64,000 nt of DNA, taken from assembly GCF_000002235.5 (NCBI RefSeq), contig NW_022145525.1, positions 432,029 through 496,028 on the forward strand, given 5' to 3'. Of this stretch, positions 24,270 to 36,100 are shown piece after piece. Source of the stretch: Strongylocentrotus purpuratus. Its lineage: Eukaryota > Echinodermata > Echinoidea > Camarodonta > Strongylocentrotidae. Position 1 is the stretch's first letter. Every line of letters begins with the position of its first letter. A model generated the notes under the pieces. The model did not search any database. It was not told where the DNA came from and saw only the letters and a list, made by a program, of their open reading frames with translations. The translations under genes and the position numbers were made by a program.

Positions 24270-26360
24270 CTCTGAATATCCCTCGGAATGTAAGGATGGC
24301 CATATTTCACTGTATGTAGGTCTTCCACCTGTGGAATTATTGTGCACACTGAACTGAGCTGAGGAGATGAAGTGGTGAAAGAGAACGGTCCACGTCGTTG
24401 ATCCCCTGAGTGCATACCATGCTCTACCCGGCTCCACCCCCTTCCTCGTAGCCTACTCTAGCAGACCCAGCAGGAAACTTGAACCCCATTACATTACTCT
24501 CAGATCGAAGGGTCTTCACATTTATGAACTTCCTTAATTCCTTAAAATGTCCCCAAAAGGGATTCCCTGGTCGATTACCAGCCTCCTGGACAGAACCTGG
24601 GGTTTGAGTTTATATCAAAAAAGTTAAAAGTTAAATATTTGAGGAATATTGAATAATAACCCGCTTGTTTTGGGGAAAAAGCATGAGCTAGATTTAAAAT
24701 ATCGTAGTACAAAATAATATTATTAGTGCTGTAAACATATTCCCAACAGTCGATTGTTTTCTGAAAATTCCTCATGAACGCAATTATTCTGATCGATGGT
24801 AAAGAATAATTTGTAATCGTCAAAATTTCAATAAAAATTCACATGATGCTGAGTGTAAATCAGAAAAAAATTGAAAATCACTGATTTTCTTATATTGGAT
24901 TTAAGGAGATATGAGGCCATTGCGCCCTTTTCGGTGGGACTATTTCAGACTGAAAAATGTCATTAAAAAAAAATTGGTCTAGAGTGTACTAATTGAAGAT
25001 GATCTAGAAAAAGGATATCATGTTAAGTCATATTATGTACTGCGGCTACATCGCCCTGCTACTACTTTACCGCCTTCCGGGACCACCCTCACCACCACAT
25101 CTATATTATTCTACCAGGGATATGTGAGTTTAATATCCCTGATTCTACCACGTTTACTATAATTACTAACACTACTCAGGGAGGTGAGACATACCCTGCA
25201 CTACTGCTAATAACAACAACAACAATAATAACAGTAATGTAACCCTCTTATTTTTAATTAGGGCTAGGCACTACTATTTTGGGGGGAAAGTGGACTCGAT
25301 CTATATCCTATGTTCTTTGTCAAGACATTGATCTACATTTGCCACACTCCACCCAGGTGAAGTAAATGGGTACCGGTAGGAATGTTTTCCTTTTATTACG
25401 CAGCGCGCGTAACAGTTGCACTGCGCTGAAAGCCAGGGTAATTATGCTGCATTGATATTGAAGAGCGCTTAGAGACTTCTGTTCTGATAAATATAGTGTA
25501 AGGCGCTATATAGGCAAATATAATTATTAAAGCTGGTAACTCATTCTAAACTTGACATGGCATGATTGGGCCAGAGCTGAGAAAGAGATCGGTCTCCAGA
25601 AGATGACATTGTTCTCTGAGCATCAAATAGGGTCTTCTTTAGATAAACTTAGACTACGATTTCAAGGACAAAAAAATTAGTTATTACTTTCCAAGTAATG
25701 AGCTAGAATTGTATACTTGGGACGCTCACTGACATGTAGCCCAGTGGTGGGAGGACTCCCTGATCTAACCATGGAGATAAGTCTCCATCATCTAACCAAA
25801 TAGATACCAGCTAACCAGGCGGGCCGCGTATTGTTTTATTTACAGGCGAAGAAAATGAATTTCACGATTAATTCTAATGAAACTGCTCGCGAAGGGCTTA
25901 GACTGTACTTCAAAACTTTATGTATCTTCTCAGGAATCTTGGGTTGTGTTCAAATGTTAAAATATCGTTACATAGGGCCTTTCAGTCTTCGGACTCGATG
26001 AGCGAGAAATAGGTCGGTTTTATGAGCTGAATCAAATTAAGCTAAATCAAATTAAAGGTACATCGAAGTACTACATTCCGTTTGATAGATCATGCTGCCG
26101 TCTCTGTTCATGTAAGACAATCCTTTGTGTTTGTCTTCCAAACGCGTCCATTGTATCTGGTAGACTGGCCGAAGGGAAACATCAAAACGAAAATAACATT
26201 GGAATATACCCGTATGTTGTCATGTTAGTGATTACATTCTTAGGGATTATTTCAATATGTGTTTTTTTTTTTAATGCTAATAGTAGCTGTAACTTGAGGT
26301 CAATACCATGTTACCCTGAGGTCACCTCCTGCTGAGAAATGTTGCATTCATACACACACG
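24270..26360. other. Intergenic sequence upstream of the MAM gene
   Basis: No coding region recognised. A retroposon-like tail (AAGGCGCTATATAGG...ATAATTATTAA) ends near 25530. The MAM gene promoter is expected just above 24.3 kb, but no TATA box or initiator could be chosen with confidence. Confidence 0.4.
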
Positions 26361-26480
26361 GGGGGGGGGGAGGGAGAGAGAGAGAGAGTCAGAAAGAGAG
26401 TGAGTGAGATCGAGGGAGAGAGGGTGTGGAGAGAGAAAGAGAGTGAGTGAGAGGGAGAGAGAGAGAGAGAGAGAGAGAAT
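26360..26480. repeat. G run and (GA)n tract
   Basis: Poly-G followed by GAGA-rich sequence with GTGAGT interruptions. Simple sequence only. Confidence 0.9.
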
Positions 26481-27013
26481 CGAAAGGGGTGGGGTTCTTG
26501 TACGTATTCAAATATTCCCGTTCTAAAGCTTGTGAGCAATAAGCAAAATGTACTTCACTCTATACCCTAAAAGAATATAAGCAACATATAAGATACATAT
26601 CAGGGACATATTGTGCGAGAATGGGAAAGCGTGTCTTTTTTGTTGTTGTAGGGGTGAGAAGACATGAGCCCCTGAACGCTGGCGTACTGATGGGGGGTGT
26701 ATTTCTTATTCGATACCAGTGATTTACAAATGTTGCTGTTATGACATGATTTCCCGGTATTTTTTCTCCATTTTTTTGTAAGTCATACCTTTTCATGCGT
26801 TTGTTGGATAATAAGAAATTCCCAAATTACAGTCGGGCGAAAAAGACGCTTATTAAGAAGCCTTTATGTCATGGTCCACAAAGTGGCTGGGCTCGAGCCC
26901 CCCCCCCCCCCCCCCCCCCTCTTACTTTTTGAAAAAGTATGTTAAAGAGAAAACGAAAGAAAGACGGAGAGGAAAATAAGTGACCTGCCAATGTCACAAA
27001 AAAGGCATTAAAA

Positions 27014-27246
27014 AATGCTCATCTGACCGTAATTAAATGCCTAAACCCCACAGCCCTAAGGCGGTCCCCTGGATGCTCATCTGACCGTAATTAAATACCT
27101 AAAACCCCTGAAATTCAGGGGGCTCTGCCCCTGGATGCTCATCTGACCGTAATCAAATACCTAAAAAAAACGAGCTTCCGAGGGTTATGCCCCCTGGACC
27201 CCACCAAGGGCCTTAAAGAGGGCCCTGGATGCTCATCTAACCGTAC
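27014..27246. repeat. Four-unit tandem repeat of about 60 bp
   Basis: GGATGCTCATCTGACCGTAA recurs at about 27014 (without the leading GG), 27072, 27135 and 27227, each followed in most units by TTAAAT(A/G)CCTAAA and a C/G-rich segment. Poly-C tracts bound it (26900 and 27295). Confidence 0.85.
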
Positions 27247-27344
27247 GTCACTGCCCCTGGAAGGTGAGCCGACTGAGCCCCCTGGAATGTTTGCCCCCCC
27301 CCCCCCCCCCAATCCCAAACTGCTTCCGGCGCGCCTGTATGTGA

Positions 27345-27625
27345 TGATACAAATTTTGCCGGAAAACAGCCTACTAGTTGATTTATTTGGTAAATTATTA
27401 TATCTATTCCAGTCCGGATAGATATAATAATTTATCGCGTAGTCCCATATACATCTTTCTGTGTACAGTGCTTGTTACTTTACCAAGACTGGGCCAAATT
27501 TCTTATCATTTTGATGATTCTAGAACCTTGCAGTACACACCAATACTTATGTGCTAGATGATCTACCTTTTCTGATCGATTTTACAATGCAATCGCATGA
27601 CCAAAACTGGTCTTTACCTATAACC
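27345..27625. mobile_element. TTAA-type MITE, AGGTAAAGACCAG family, copy 2 (left end unclear)
   Basis: Contains the family core GTAGTCCCATATACATCTTT, AAGACTGGGCCAAATTTCTT and the right end CATGACCAAAACTGGTCTTT. The left terminal repeat is decayed. Confidence 0.65.
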
Positions 27626-27989
27626 ATTTTGTTCGTAGTTGTTTTCGTTTAGATACTTTTCTGAAATAATCATTTACCTTGACCGAAACTGTCGTTTAGC
27701 AGGCGAAATCTATATAGCACTCTTACAAAATAGTGTTTACACACAGGCATTATATTACATTCAAAGATAAACAGATGAAATTTAAACCAACATGAAGAGG
27801 TGTGGCATAATTGTATTTCGAATTCGAGCTATGTTTTACTTATTTCAAGTTTAATTGACTTTTCCAGTAGTCTGCGTAACCAGTCTAGTTCAGTATACCG
27901 ATATGTAGGAATTATAAATTTAAATTTGATTTTTGTTTCCCTTCTCCATCTCCTCTCTCTTCATTTCTCCCTGCCCTGGCCCTCCTCTT

Positions 27990-28020
<31 letters not shown>

Positions 28021-28534
28021 CTTTCCCTATGTCGCTCTTTCTCTCTCCCTATATGTGTGTCTCCCCTCCCCTACTAATTCATCTCTTTCTATTTATTTGG
28101 GCCTATTGTGCACACATTCACAAAATACCCCACTTTTCAAATATCGTTAAAATAATGACCCTGTTATCATTGGATTTCCTGCTCTATGTATATCAAAAAA
28201 AGAAACTTCAAAGAAGGATAAATCCATCAATAAAGACATCATACCCCATTTTTCAAATCCAAACTTACAACTTTGTTTTCTAATCCGGGAACTTTATATA
28301 GGTTAATGTAAGGAATATTTTTTCTCGCCCAATTCGTGAGAAAATATTTAGCGCCGAATCAGCCAGCCGGTAAATAATTACTTGAGGATGGGGGGAGGGG
28401 GGGGTCATAAATAAAACACAGATAAAATGTGTCTTCAAAATTCTAAAAACACCCCCACTTTTGCAAAGGGGGTGTTTGAACAGCTAAACATCCCCTGTTT
28501 GCCAAGGGCACCCAAAAACCCCCTCCCCCAAATA

Positions 28535-28800
28535 CGTCATTGCACTGGACGTTACATATGGAAACAATAAATTGCCACAAGATATTCGTTATATTTCAAG
28601 TGCAAATTGCTTTCAAAATGCCATCAAAACTCATTTGTTCAAAGCGGCTTTCCAGTAGCCTGGATTTACTTTCACGCTGTTTTTGTTCCATTTGTGTGTA
28701 TCTTCGTGTAATTGTATTTTTTCTTCTCCATTGCGCCTCGAACACATTAGTCATGTGTAGTTGGCGCATTACAAATAATCTATATTATTATTATTAATTT
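28535..28800 (+). mobile_element. LINE 3' end (CR1/L2-like)
   Basis: Mixed frames read LPQDIRY, then KTHLFKAAF, the usual last residues of CR1/L2-type reverse transcriptase proteins. A 3' UTR ends GGCGCATTACAAATAA and an ATT repeat tail. Heavily truncated at 5'. Confidence 0.6.
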
Positions 28801-28837
28801 GCCCCTCTATACCTAAATAATAGAGAAATAGGATCCG

Positions 28838-29135
28838 GGGGTGTTTCATAAAGCAAAGTTACGCATGACTTTACGAACGGCTTGTATATGAAGTACCAGA
28901 TAGGATGCCAAAAGTTTTTTTTCTGATTTTTCCAATAACCTCAATTAAATTATGGCAAAAAACACTTTGCATTAAAAATGGTTTTTTATAATAAGAATGT
29001 TAATCTACATCTGCACAGTTCAAATTTAGTTGATGCAGTTAATAATGATTGAGCATCCCATTTGGCTTTTCATATACAAATCGTTCGTAAAGTCATGCGT
29101 AACTTTACGAACAGCTTTATGAAACACCCCCCGGT
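28838..29135. mobile_element. Short MITE with GGGTGTTTCAT ends
   Basis: The left end GGGGTGTTTCATAAAGCAAA pairs with the right end AGCTTTATGAAACACCCC. The inner words ACGCATGACTTTACGAAC and GTTCGTAAAGTCATGCGTAA are also inverted. Confidence 0.75.
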
Positions 29136-29903
29136 AGGATCGATGACAAAAGCCTTTGTGATAGGGCATTATGCCCTCACAGAGTGCACGGTCGCCGAGG
29201 ATGGTAGGGATATTCCACAGGGAGTGGAGATGATGCACACTGTGAGTGAATGAATCCGATGACCGGGTTTACAAAATGATATCTGTGAAGCCGCTTATGG
29301 CATTAATATATTTGTCGGTAATTGGTGGCTCGTTTTGTCGATAATCGGTGGCCTTGACACCCCTCCCCCTCCCCCAGTGAAAAAGGTCTAGTGACGCCCC
29401 TGATAACAACACAGTTTATACACTCGAGATAATTTTTTGCAATATACAGTAGAAGTACCGGACCACCGTCTTTGTGCATTGTGCAGCAACGAAGCATATA
29501 CAACGTCTGACAACGTGACAGATCACTTTTCTCTAACTTCTAACCAATCAGAAGGCCTCGATCGTTTTTTTCCAGGAAGTGCCGCTGGACATTAATGCGC
29601 CAAATGTGCTTCTCAAATAGGCCTGTTTACTAATGTATTCACGGACCTTTAAATTTGCACACGGTTGTAAGCTCTGGCAAACAAACCGAGCGCAGTGTCT
29701 GCTACGGCCCTGCTACACACACTTTGTATACGGCGATGTGGGGAATGCGAGGAAAAAAAGGCTGATCATCGTCCTAATAAACTTCGTTTAAAACTGTTTG
29801 TTTTCCAACCTTAGGGTATATAATTAAAATAAATATAGTTTTTCTCAGTTGTACATGACAAATCTTCGATTTATTTTCCGAAATCCGACGAAATATCGCA
29901 AAA

Positions 29904-30066
29904 ATGGGAGGTAAGCATTGCTGTTACGGCACGTGTAACAGCGATTCACGGTACGCAGACAGACCCCATATGAATGGTGTGTTTTTCATCCCGTTCCCCA
30001 AACCAAAGACGAACCTGGAGAAGTGTAAAATATGGATTAAGAATTGTGGAAGAAAGGACTTTGGAA
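29904..30066 (+). pseudogene. THAP zinc-finger domain, N-terminal fragment
   Basis: ATG followed by GGKHCCYGTCNSDSRY, then VFFIPFP and WIKNCGRKDF. This is the first half of a THAP domain (C2CH DNA-binding finger found in P-element, Kolobok-like and host proteins), with the CxxxxC-type start, the FP motif and the conserved Trp. The second half, with the final Cys-x2-His, is absent: the frame runs into sequence that belongs to the opposite-strand gene. Only about 54 residues fit the family. It lies inside the 29616-30631 inverted-repeat element and probably came from its DNA-binding protein. Confidence 0.75.
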
Positions 30067-30069
30067 TCG

Positions 30070-30445
30070 ACATATTATATGCTTTGAGTTTCTTTCTGTC
30101 GTAGTCAGTTCTATTTACTATCAGGTAGTTGAAAATGTCGTATAATCCGAAATCTGGTATACTTTCAAAGTTCTCGGTGTAGCCGGTGATTTTCATTGGG
30201 TCGTCGAACGAGCACCCCGCACGCTCCAACTTCTCCCGCAGCGACCGTGCGGAGTCGAAGCTCGCAAGGTCCGGGTCTTGGGGCAAAGCGATATCGGCCA
30301 CAGCAGTCGCAAGTTGAACTAGTTTCTGTTTGTTGTACCCTGATGTCGTAACTCCTCTCTTTCTTAAATAATCGGTGAGCTCCTTCACTGTCCACTGCGA
30401 AAACGGCTTGCTGGAACTACAACTCGATGTCGAAGGCGATGCCAT
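30070..30445 (-). pseudogene. SAP-like N-terminal fragment of a transposon-associated protein
   Basis: Begins MASPSTSSCSSS, then KPFSQWTVKELTDYLRKRGV, a SAP-type helix-extended-helix DNA-binding motif, and PDFGLYDIFNYLIVNRTDYD. From memory, proteins with this N-terminus are common in cnidarian and echinoderm genomes and continue into a SWIM zinc finger and sometimes a YqaJ-like exonuclease; none of that is present here. Reading frame beyond KKLKAYN enters the antisense of the THAP fragment, so the coding part stops near 30070. About 125 residues remain of a protein that should be several hundred long. Confidence 0.7.
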
Positions 30446-30885
30446 TGTAGAAATTAGGGTGAAAAAACGTCGCGGTCGCTAGCAATGGCTTTGTATGTGT
30501 ATAGCGTAGCGGGCATGGAAAAACATGTGGCGACCGTGCCGCACCACGCAAAGCTTGCCCTACGTAGTAACAATCGCTAGGGTGCGAGGGATTATGACGT
30601 CACTCGCATATCATTAGTAAACAGGCCTATTGCAAAAGATCCCTTGGAGGGGGTAGGAGAAAGCTATTTTACGTCATAATTATTACTCCAGGAAGTGCCT
30701 AAAATGCGTCTAACGTGGTTCTTAAATTGCAAATGCTTCCTGGTGAGACACAGCCTCCGCTCCCTCGCCGCTAAAGCCTCGCTCTGTCGCTTCATCGTTT
30801 TACATACATTTCATCCCATGCCATTTTGTGCCTGGATCGCCACTGATGCTTATACCCCTTGAGCTTCGGGGGCTCCGCTCCCCCC

Positions 30886-30916
<31 letters not shown>

Positions 30917-30944
30917 AAAGTTTTGCTCATTACGCCACTGCTAG

Positions 30945-31850
30945 CAAGTGCAAAGTGTAAAATATCTGGGAGTTTGTCTATAGACCAGTACATGACGTGG
31001 CAGGATCATGTGAAATACACTTCAAATAAAATTGCCTCTATAGGTTGGCCCTACTTCGTATAGAGTTAAGAAATATCTCACAATATTGATAGTGCCAAAG
31101 TACTTGCCAATTCCTTTATCCTTCCTTACTATGACTGGTGTAGTGTCTCATAAAGTACTTGCAAAAACAGAACAAAAGATATCTTGATTAAGCAACACAA
31201 GCAGATGGCTACATTGTCCTTAAAATAAACACATCGATTTCCACCTCCGAAATGTTTAGTACCCTAAAATGGATTGATATGGAAAAAAGATGGGAGTTCA
31301 ATAAAAAAATAAATTGATTTAATAAATTATGAATAATAGAGCCCCATCATATTTATATATTATGTTCACCCTGTCCGTCAATACTCATAGATACTCAACA
31401 AGGAATTCTGAAAATCAGTGTGGGCGTTATTATTCCAAGAATTAAAACAGAATGTGGAAAACGTGCCTTCTCAGTTAAATGGTGCTCTTCAGTGGAATAA
31501 CCTACCCCACTCAATGCGAAATGCTCAGACCAAGAATACTTTTTGTTCTCTCTATCTTAAGCAGCGATGTTAAAGATAGATTTGCCTTTCTTTCTTTATT
31601 TCTTTCATGAATATTTACATAAATTCTCAATATAATCTGAACAGATCATTGATAATTCATTATTTCACTCTTATTCTTTACTTATTTTCTGTTATATATT
31701 ACTATGATTGGTATATTGTTTATATTGTTTAAATTGTTCAAAGAGTTTGTATCTTCATGTTGCATTTGTTTAAAGAGCCCCTGGAAAACAGTATTGTGAT
31801 TACCGACGGGGCTACCCTGTTTTTATAAAACGAAATAAATAAATACACTT
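30945..31850 (+). mobile_element. Decayed LINE reverse transcriptase 3' part
   Basis: Fragments in several frames read KYLGV, WQDHVKYTSNKIAS and LNGALQWNNLPHSMRNA, which match the C-terminal region of CR1/Jockey-type LINE proteins. The 3' end reads GGGGCTACCCTGTTTTTATA then AAATAAATAAATAC. Many stops and frame changes. Confidence 0.65.
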
Positions 31851-31859
31851 TTAAAAAGA

Positions 31860-32974
31860 AGACGGCTCCTCCCCCGGTGCTCAAATGGAGAGGGGGGGGG
31901 CGTTGAGTAAAACAAAAATAGAGCGCCATATACCCCCCCCCCCTTCAGATGCCAACTTGAAGCAGAATTCTTTTTACCAGAGGACGAAGTTTCTGCCACT
32001 ATTCAAATCTGTTGTTGAGAGGCAATGCATGAACACCCATCCTCTATAAAGTTTTCAAAAACTACCTATAACGTGTGACGCCAGGGCAAATAAGAAACTT
32101 TGCGTCTCAAGTTAAATCCAAGTAAGTAAATAAAACGCCCACCAAAAGAGGGCAGGCTATTAATAATCGCTGTAGAATCTATTGACAAACAACTGACTGT
32201 ACTGGAGCTGAATTCGATTACGTTACGGTAAGCCTCCCGATTTTCTCGTGATGTCATTTATTTTAAGTAATCATAGCTTTAAACTTGTATGAAATCTCTT
32301 TATATGATAAATAACGATTCTAATGAGGCTTAGAACATGGTATTTATAGATCTAGATATGTACTGTGCGAGAAAAAGAAAGTCTGCGGGACCTTTTGGTC
32401 ACTCCATCACGGCATCAGACTCTAGCCCCCTAGAGCTGCCCGGTAGGTAACTCCAGGAAGCTCCGGCGTCGGCGTTACCCGGGCCGGTAGCGAGTTTAAG
32501 GCACGCGCAGTGCAGTGAGTGTGGATGAAGCTGAACTGAAGCAACACTATATCTTGGCCAGTGAGCTATAAAGTTGTCTCTGACTCTGAGCGTGTGATTG
32601 CCATTGCGTGGAATACTGCACTGCAAAATTTGCCTACATTTTATGAAATTATGACATGTCACTGATACTTGTGGTTCAAGTTGGTTGGTTGGTCCTCCAC
32701 AATATATATAGATCTACTCGTCTGAGTTTTAACTGGAGGTACGTATAGTATTGGGTGGTAGTCGACTGTATTTGAATCACTGTGGCTGACTTAAAAATAC
32801 ATTAGACTAGGACTTCTATTTCTGCTTAAAACTGTCTTAAATAACAAAACAAAAACAGCTTTGGGAATGGAAGGACATTTTTAATTCATTATAAAAATTG
32901 CTTGTGTTTTGTGAGTTGTATAGAAAGGCTTTTTTGCTAATAATTTGATCTCTTTGTCTGTGTCTTTTGTTCAG
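31860..32974. other. Region upstream of the C19orf44-like gene
   Basis: G/C runs near 31890-31945, otherwise unique-looking DNA. A possible untranslated first exon ends at 32735 (AACTGGAG|GTACGT), in front of the 32975 acceptor. This is a guess from splice-site shape only. Confidence 0.3.
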
Positions 32975-33149
32975 TAAATCCAGAAGATACAGAATGAAGC
33001 ACTCGGTTGCAGGCGGAGCTGCCGCTATTCTTGAGAAGTCCAGAAGTCGTATGAGAGGTCAGCACTTTACATTAGATGGTAGAGGGACCTCCAAGAAAAC
33101 TGAACAACCAAAACAGCCAAGCAAGAACACCGAAGATGATGACATTGCT
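32975..33149 (+). CDS. C19orf44-like exon 1 (first coding)
   Basis: Acceptor TTTTGTTCAG; first ATG 32994, reading KHSVAGGAAAILEKSRSRMR. Donor GCT|GTGAGT, phase 0. The frame is open upstream of the ATG inside the exon, so an earlier start in a preceding exon is possible. Confidence 0.65.
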
Positions 33150-36100
33150 GTGAGTTTCATGTGCTGCAGGCATTCATATTCATTGATGGTTGGTCATCTC
33201 AACAAAACCCCCAATTGTTTTGATGGCTCTCCTAATTCTCATATTACTGTTCTTTTTTGTAATGTATTAGGACAAGTAACAAAATTAATTGTTTTTAAAA
33301 GATCAGTGAGGGAAGCCCTTAAGTTACTTTGGGGATTTGTTGTTATTTGTTTAAAGATGGCAGCCATTTATATAAGGGCTGCTGAGAGAAAGCTTTACTT
33401 TATCACAGAAGTTTGTCTTCAGTTTGTCAAGTCAGGAACAAAAATCAGAAATTAAATAATTTTCTCTCTCTTTCACTGACCACGTACAGGCACCATACAG
33501 TGCAAAAAGATAGTGCTTGTCTGTGGTAAATAACTATGTACTACAAACAAAATACAGTGGCACAGCAGTATGGTATTGTTCTTTTAATCAATGTGCTACG
33601 TTCAAACTACAGAGTGTACATGTACATAGAGATGTTAACAATATTGAAGCGGCATGCCACCACCAAAATATGTTTCAGGCAGGGTCATGAAGGCTGTATA
33701 TTTCATGTATTTTTAATGTATTTGGTTGAATTGAAATTAATGAATTTACTTTACGGTACTTGAATTGAATATTTAGATAGAGGACCAATTTCCTCAAAAT
33801 AAAGAAAAAATAATTACCGGTAGTACAAAACTTGATGACACATCCTATGGGTTAACAGTTAGGAGTATGAACAGTTCAGGGACCCGTTTCACAAAGCCTT
33901 TTTTCAATGACAAATGACAAAAATCAGTGACAAATCTGCTAATATCCCATCAGAAGCAAGAATTTCAGTAGCTTATATAACATAAACTGTCATTTGTCAC
34001 TGATGACAAGTTTTGTGAAACGCCCCCCCCCCCCAGGAGTATAAAGAAAACACAGTATTACAAGACCCAGCACATGAAACCAAAGATGGTTTGGGTTGTG
34101 TACTTGCATTTTTTAAAAGTTTGGGTCTAGTTCTGAAAGAGGAGAATATCAGCTTCAAATTGGTAAATTGCGACTCATCAAAGTTGCATGTTCCTAACCC
34201 AATCAAAAATGAGATGAATTCCAGTCTTATAGAATACTAGGGGACAGAAAAATGCATTTTGATTTTAGAATGTGTAATTTTTTCAAGTGATCTGACTCAC
34301 AAGAGGTTTGCAAGTGCTGCAAGGTGACAAAAGAAGGATTAGAACTGTAAAAGTAGAGGTTTCTGTGAAGGAATTATCACAATGTCCTAGAACACTAATG
34401 AGCACATCCTGTTCCTTATGTCTCCAAGGAAATATTGTAATAGCTTACTCTGTTTTTAGGACTATAGGAGATCAAAAAGAGACCAGTTGCCAGGGTCATA
34501 ACAAACTCAAGATCATACAAACGTAGGTCAACAAAAGGTGCCCAACTTTTAGAGTATTTGATGCTTTCAATTTTTTAAAAACTACTTACATGTAGAAGAA
34601 AATATACTCTTGCGAGAAAAACCCGGTACTAAAAAGTAAGATTTGACCTTCCTGTCCAAATGCACATTTAATGTGCTCCAGGGGCGGCCGAGCAACTTCC
34701 AAAGTGGGGTGGGGGGGGGGGGGGCACCAAGAAAAAAGGGCACCTACAAAGGGAAATCTCAAAGCGAAAAAATACAATTTTTTTTTAGACATTGGTATGT
34801 AATACATTGTGATAACATTATCAGGGATGATTTCAATATTTGTTTCACTTTATACACCATACAAGATATTGCTTAAGCATCATACTCTGCAGCTGGGTGT
34901 GGTGATTCCAGTTGGCAATGGGCTATAAACTGTTGATGTTTTATATTTACAACACCCCTTGTGGACCCCGTCACCACCCAGGTATCTGTCTATAGTAGTT
35001 TAGGGCTGAGTTTACTTCCAGTGTTAATGAACTTTACAAAAGGTACAGAGTAATTTCTTTATGTTTCATGTTGCTCCCTTTTTATGATCTGCCTTTATAC
35101 AATAGGCCTATTTATCCCAGCTTTCAAAGAAGACATCTGGGAAAAAGAAGAACATGGATGACATCGGTTCTGGAATGAGTGACTTGAGTCTTTCTGATGA
35201 AGCAAAGAACTCCACTTCAATGAAGTTTATGAAAAAATCAAGGTAAGTATTTTAATCAAGACATTAATCATAAGGGTGTTGAGTGGTTAGTTAAATCATG
35301 GACCCTACTACAATTATTAGGTCCATGGCTAAATGCATTGTTACATGCATCGCTACATGCAAGCAAGTTATTTTGATATCTTCTGCCACAGTGGTTATTT
35401 GTTCGTCCATCTGTCTTGCTCTCTGTTACCATGATAAAATGAGGACTACCAAAGCAGTGAGCACTAACAAAAGAAAAATATAAATGGCGCCGACTAATAT
35501 TTCGCTCAGTGGGTTGGGGGGGTGGGGTGTAGTGAGCATTAAAAAAAAGGGTAATTATAACATTGAGTTTTTGTTTTACAAACGCCTTTTTTGATACAGG
35601 GCTTCATTAGGACCTGCTGAATGCTGGTAGGGTAGGAGCCCCCGGCATAAATATTCATATACTGGGTATGTGTTATTGAGGGTCCCATGGCGTTTGTACA
35701 ACAAAAACTCAATGTTATATTACCTTATAAATTATATGCGAGCTATGAGGCGACTTTCCGCCCCACACCCTTATATGATATTCTTGATGGGGGCTCCTAC
35801 CCTAAAATCGTTCAGTAGGTCCTAAGGAAGCCCTGTACCAAAAATGGTGCTTTCATCCAGCAAGTAACGGTAATTAATAAATTTGACGCTAAGCTATCTG
35901 ACTAATTTGTATACTGACTTAAAGTGAATTGAAATTAGTCCAACTAAATTGATTTCATTTTCTGTTTTTCTTAAATGCAGCACTGCAAGTGCGGTACTAC
36001 CTGGCCCTTCCCAAAGTGCACAGAGTATTCAACAGTCGGCGAGACCGATGTCGGGGAAGAAGTCTACGAGCTTCACATCCAGTGCCCTTCAGCGAGCCTC

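Larger units (their letters stand above)
29616..30631. mobile_element. DNA transposon fragment with convergent THAP and SAP-like ORFs
   Basis: Perfect 20-bp terminal inverted repeats: AATAGGCCTGTTTACTAATG at 29616-29635 and its exact reverse complement at 30612-30631. Two convergent N-terminal coding fragments lie inside, meeting near 30070. The arrangement looks like an internally deleted derivative of a two-gene element. No clear target duplication is visible. The flanks at 29573-29619 and 30689-30735 share CCAGGAAGTGCC, so the host site may be a repeat. Confidence 0.8.
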
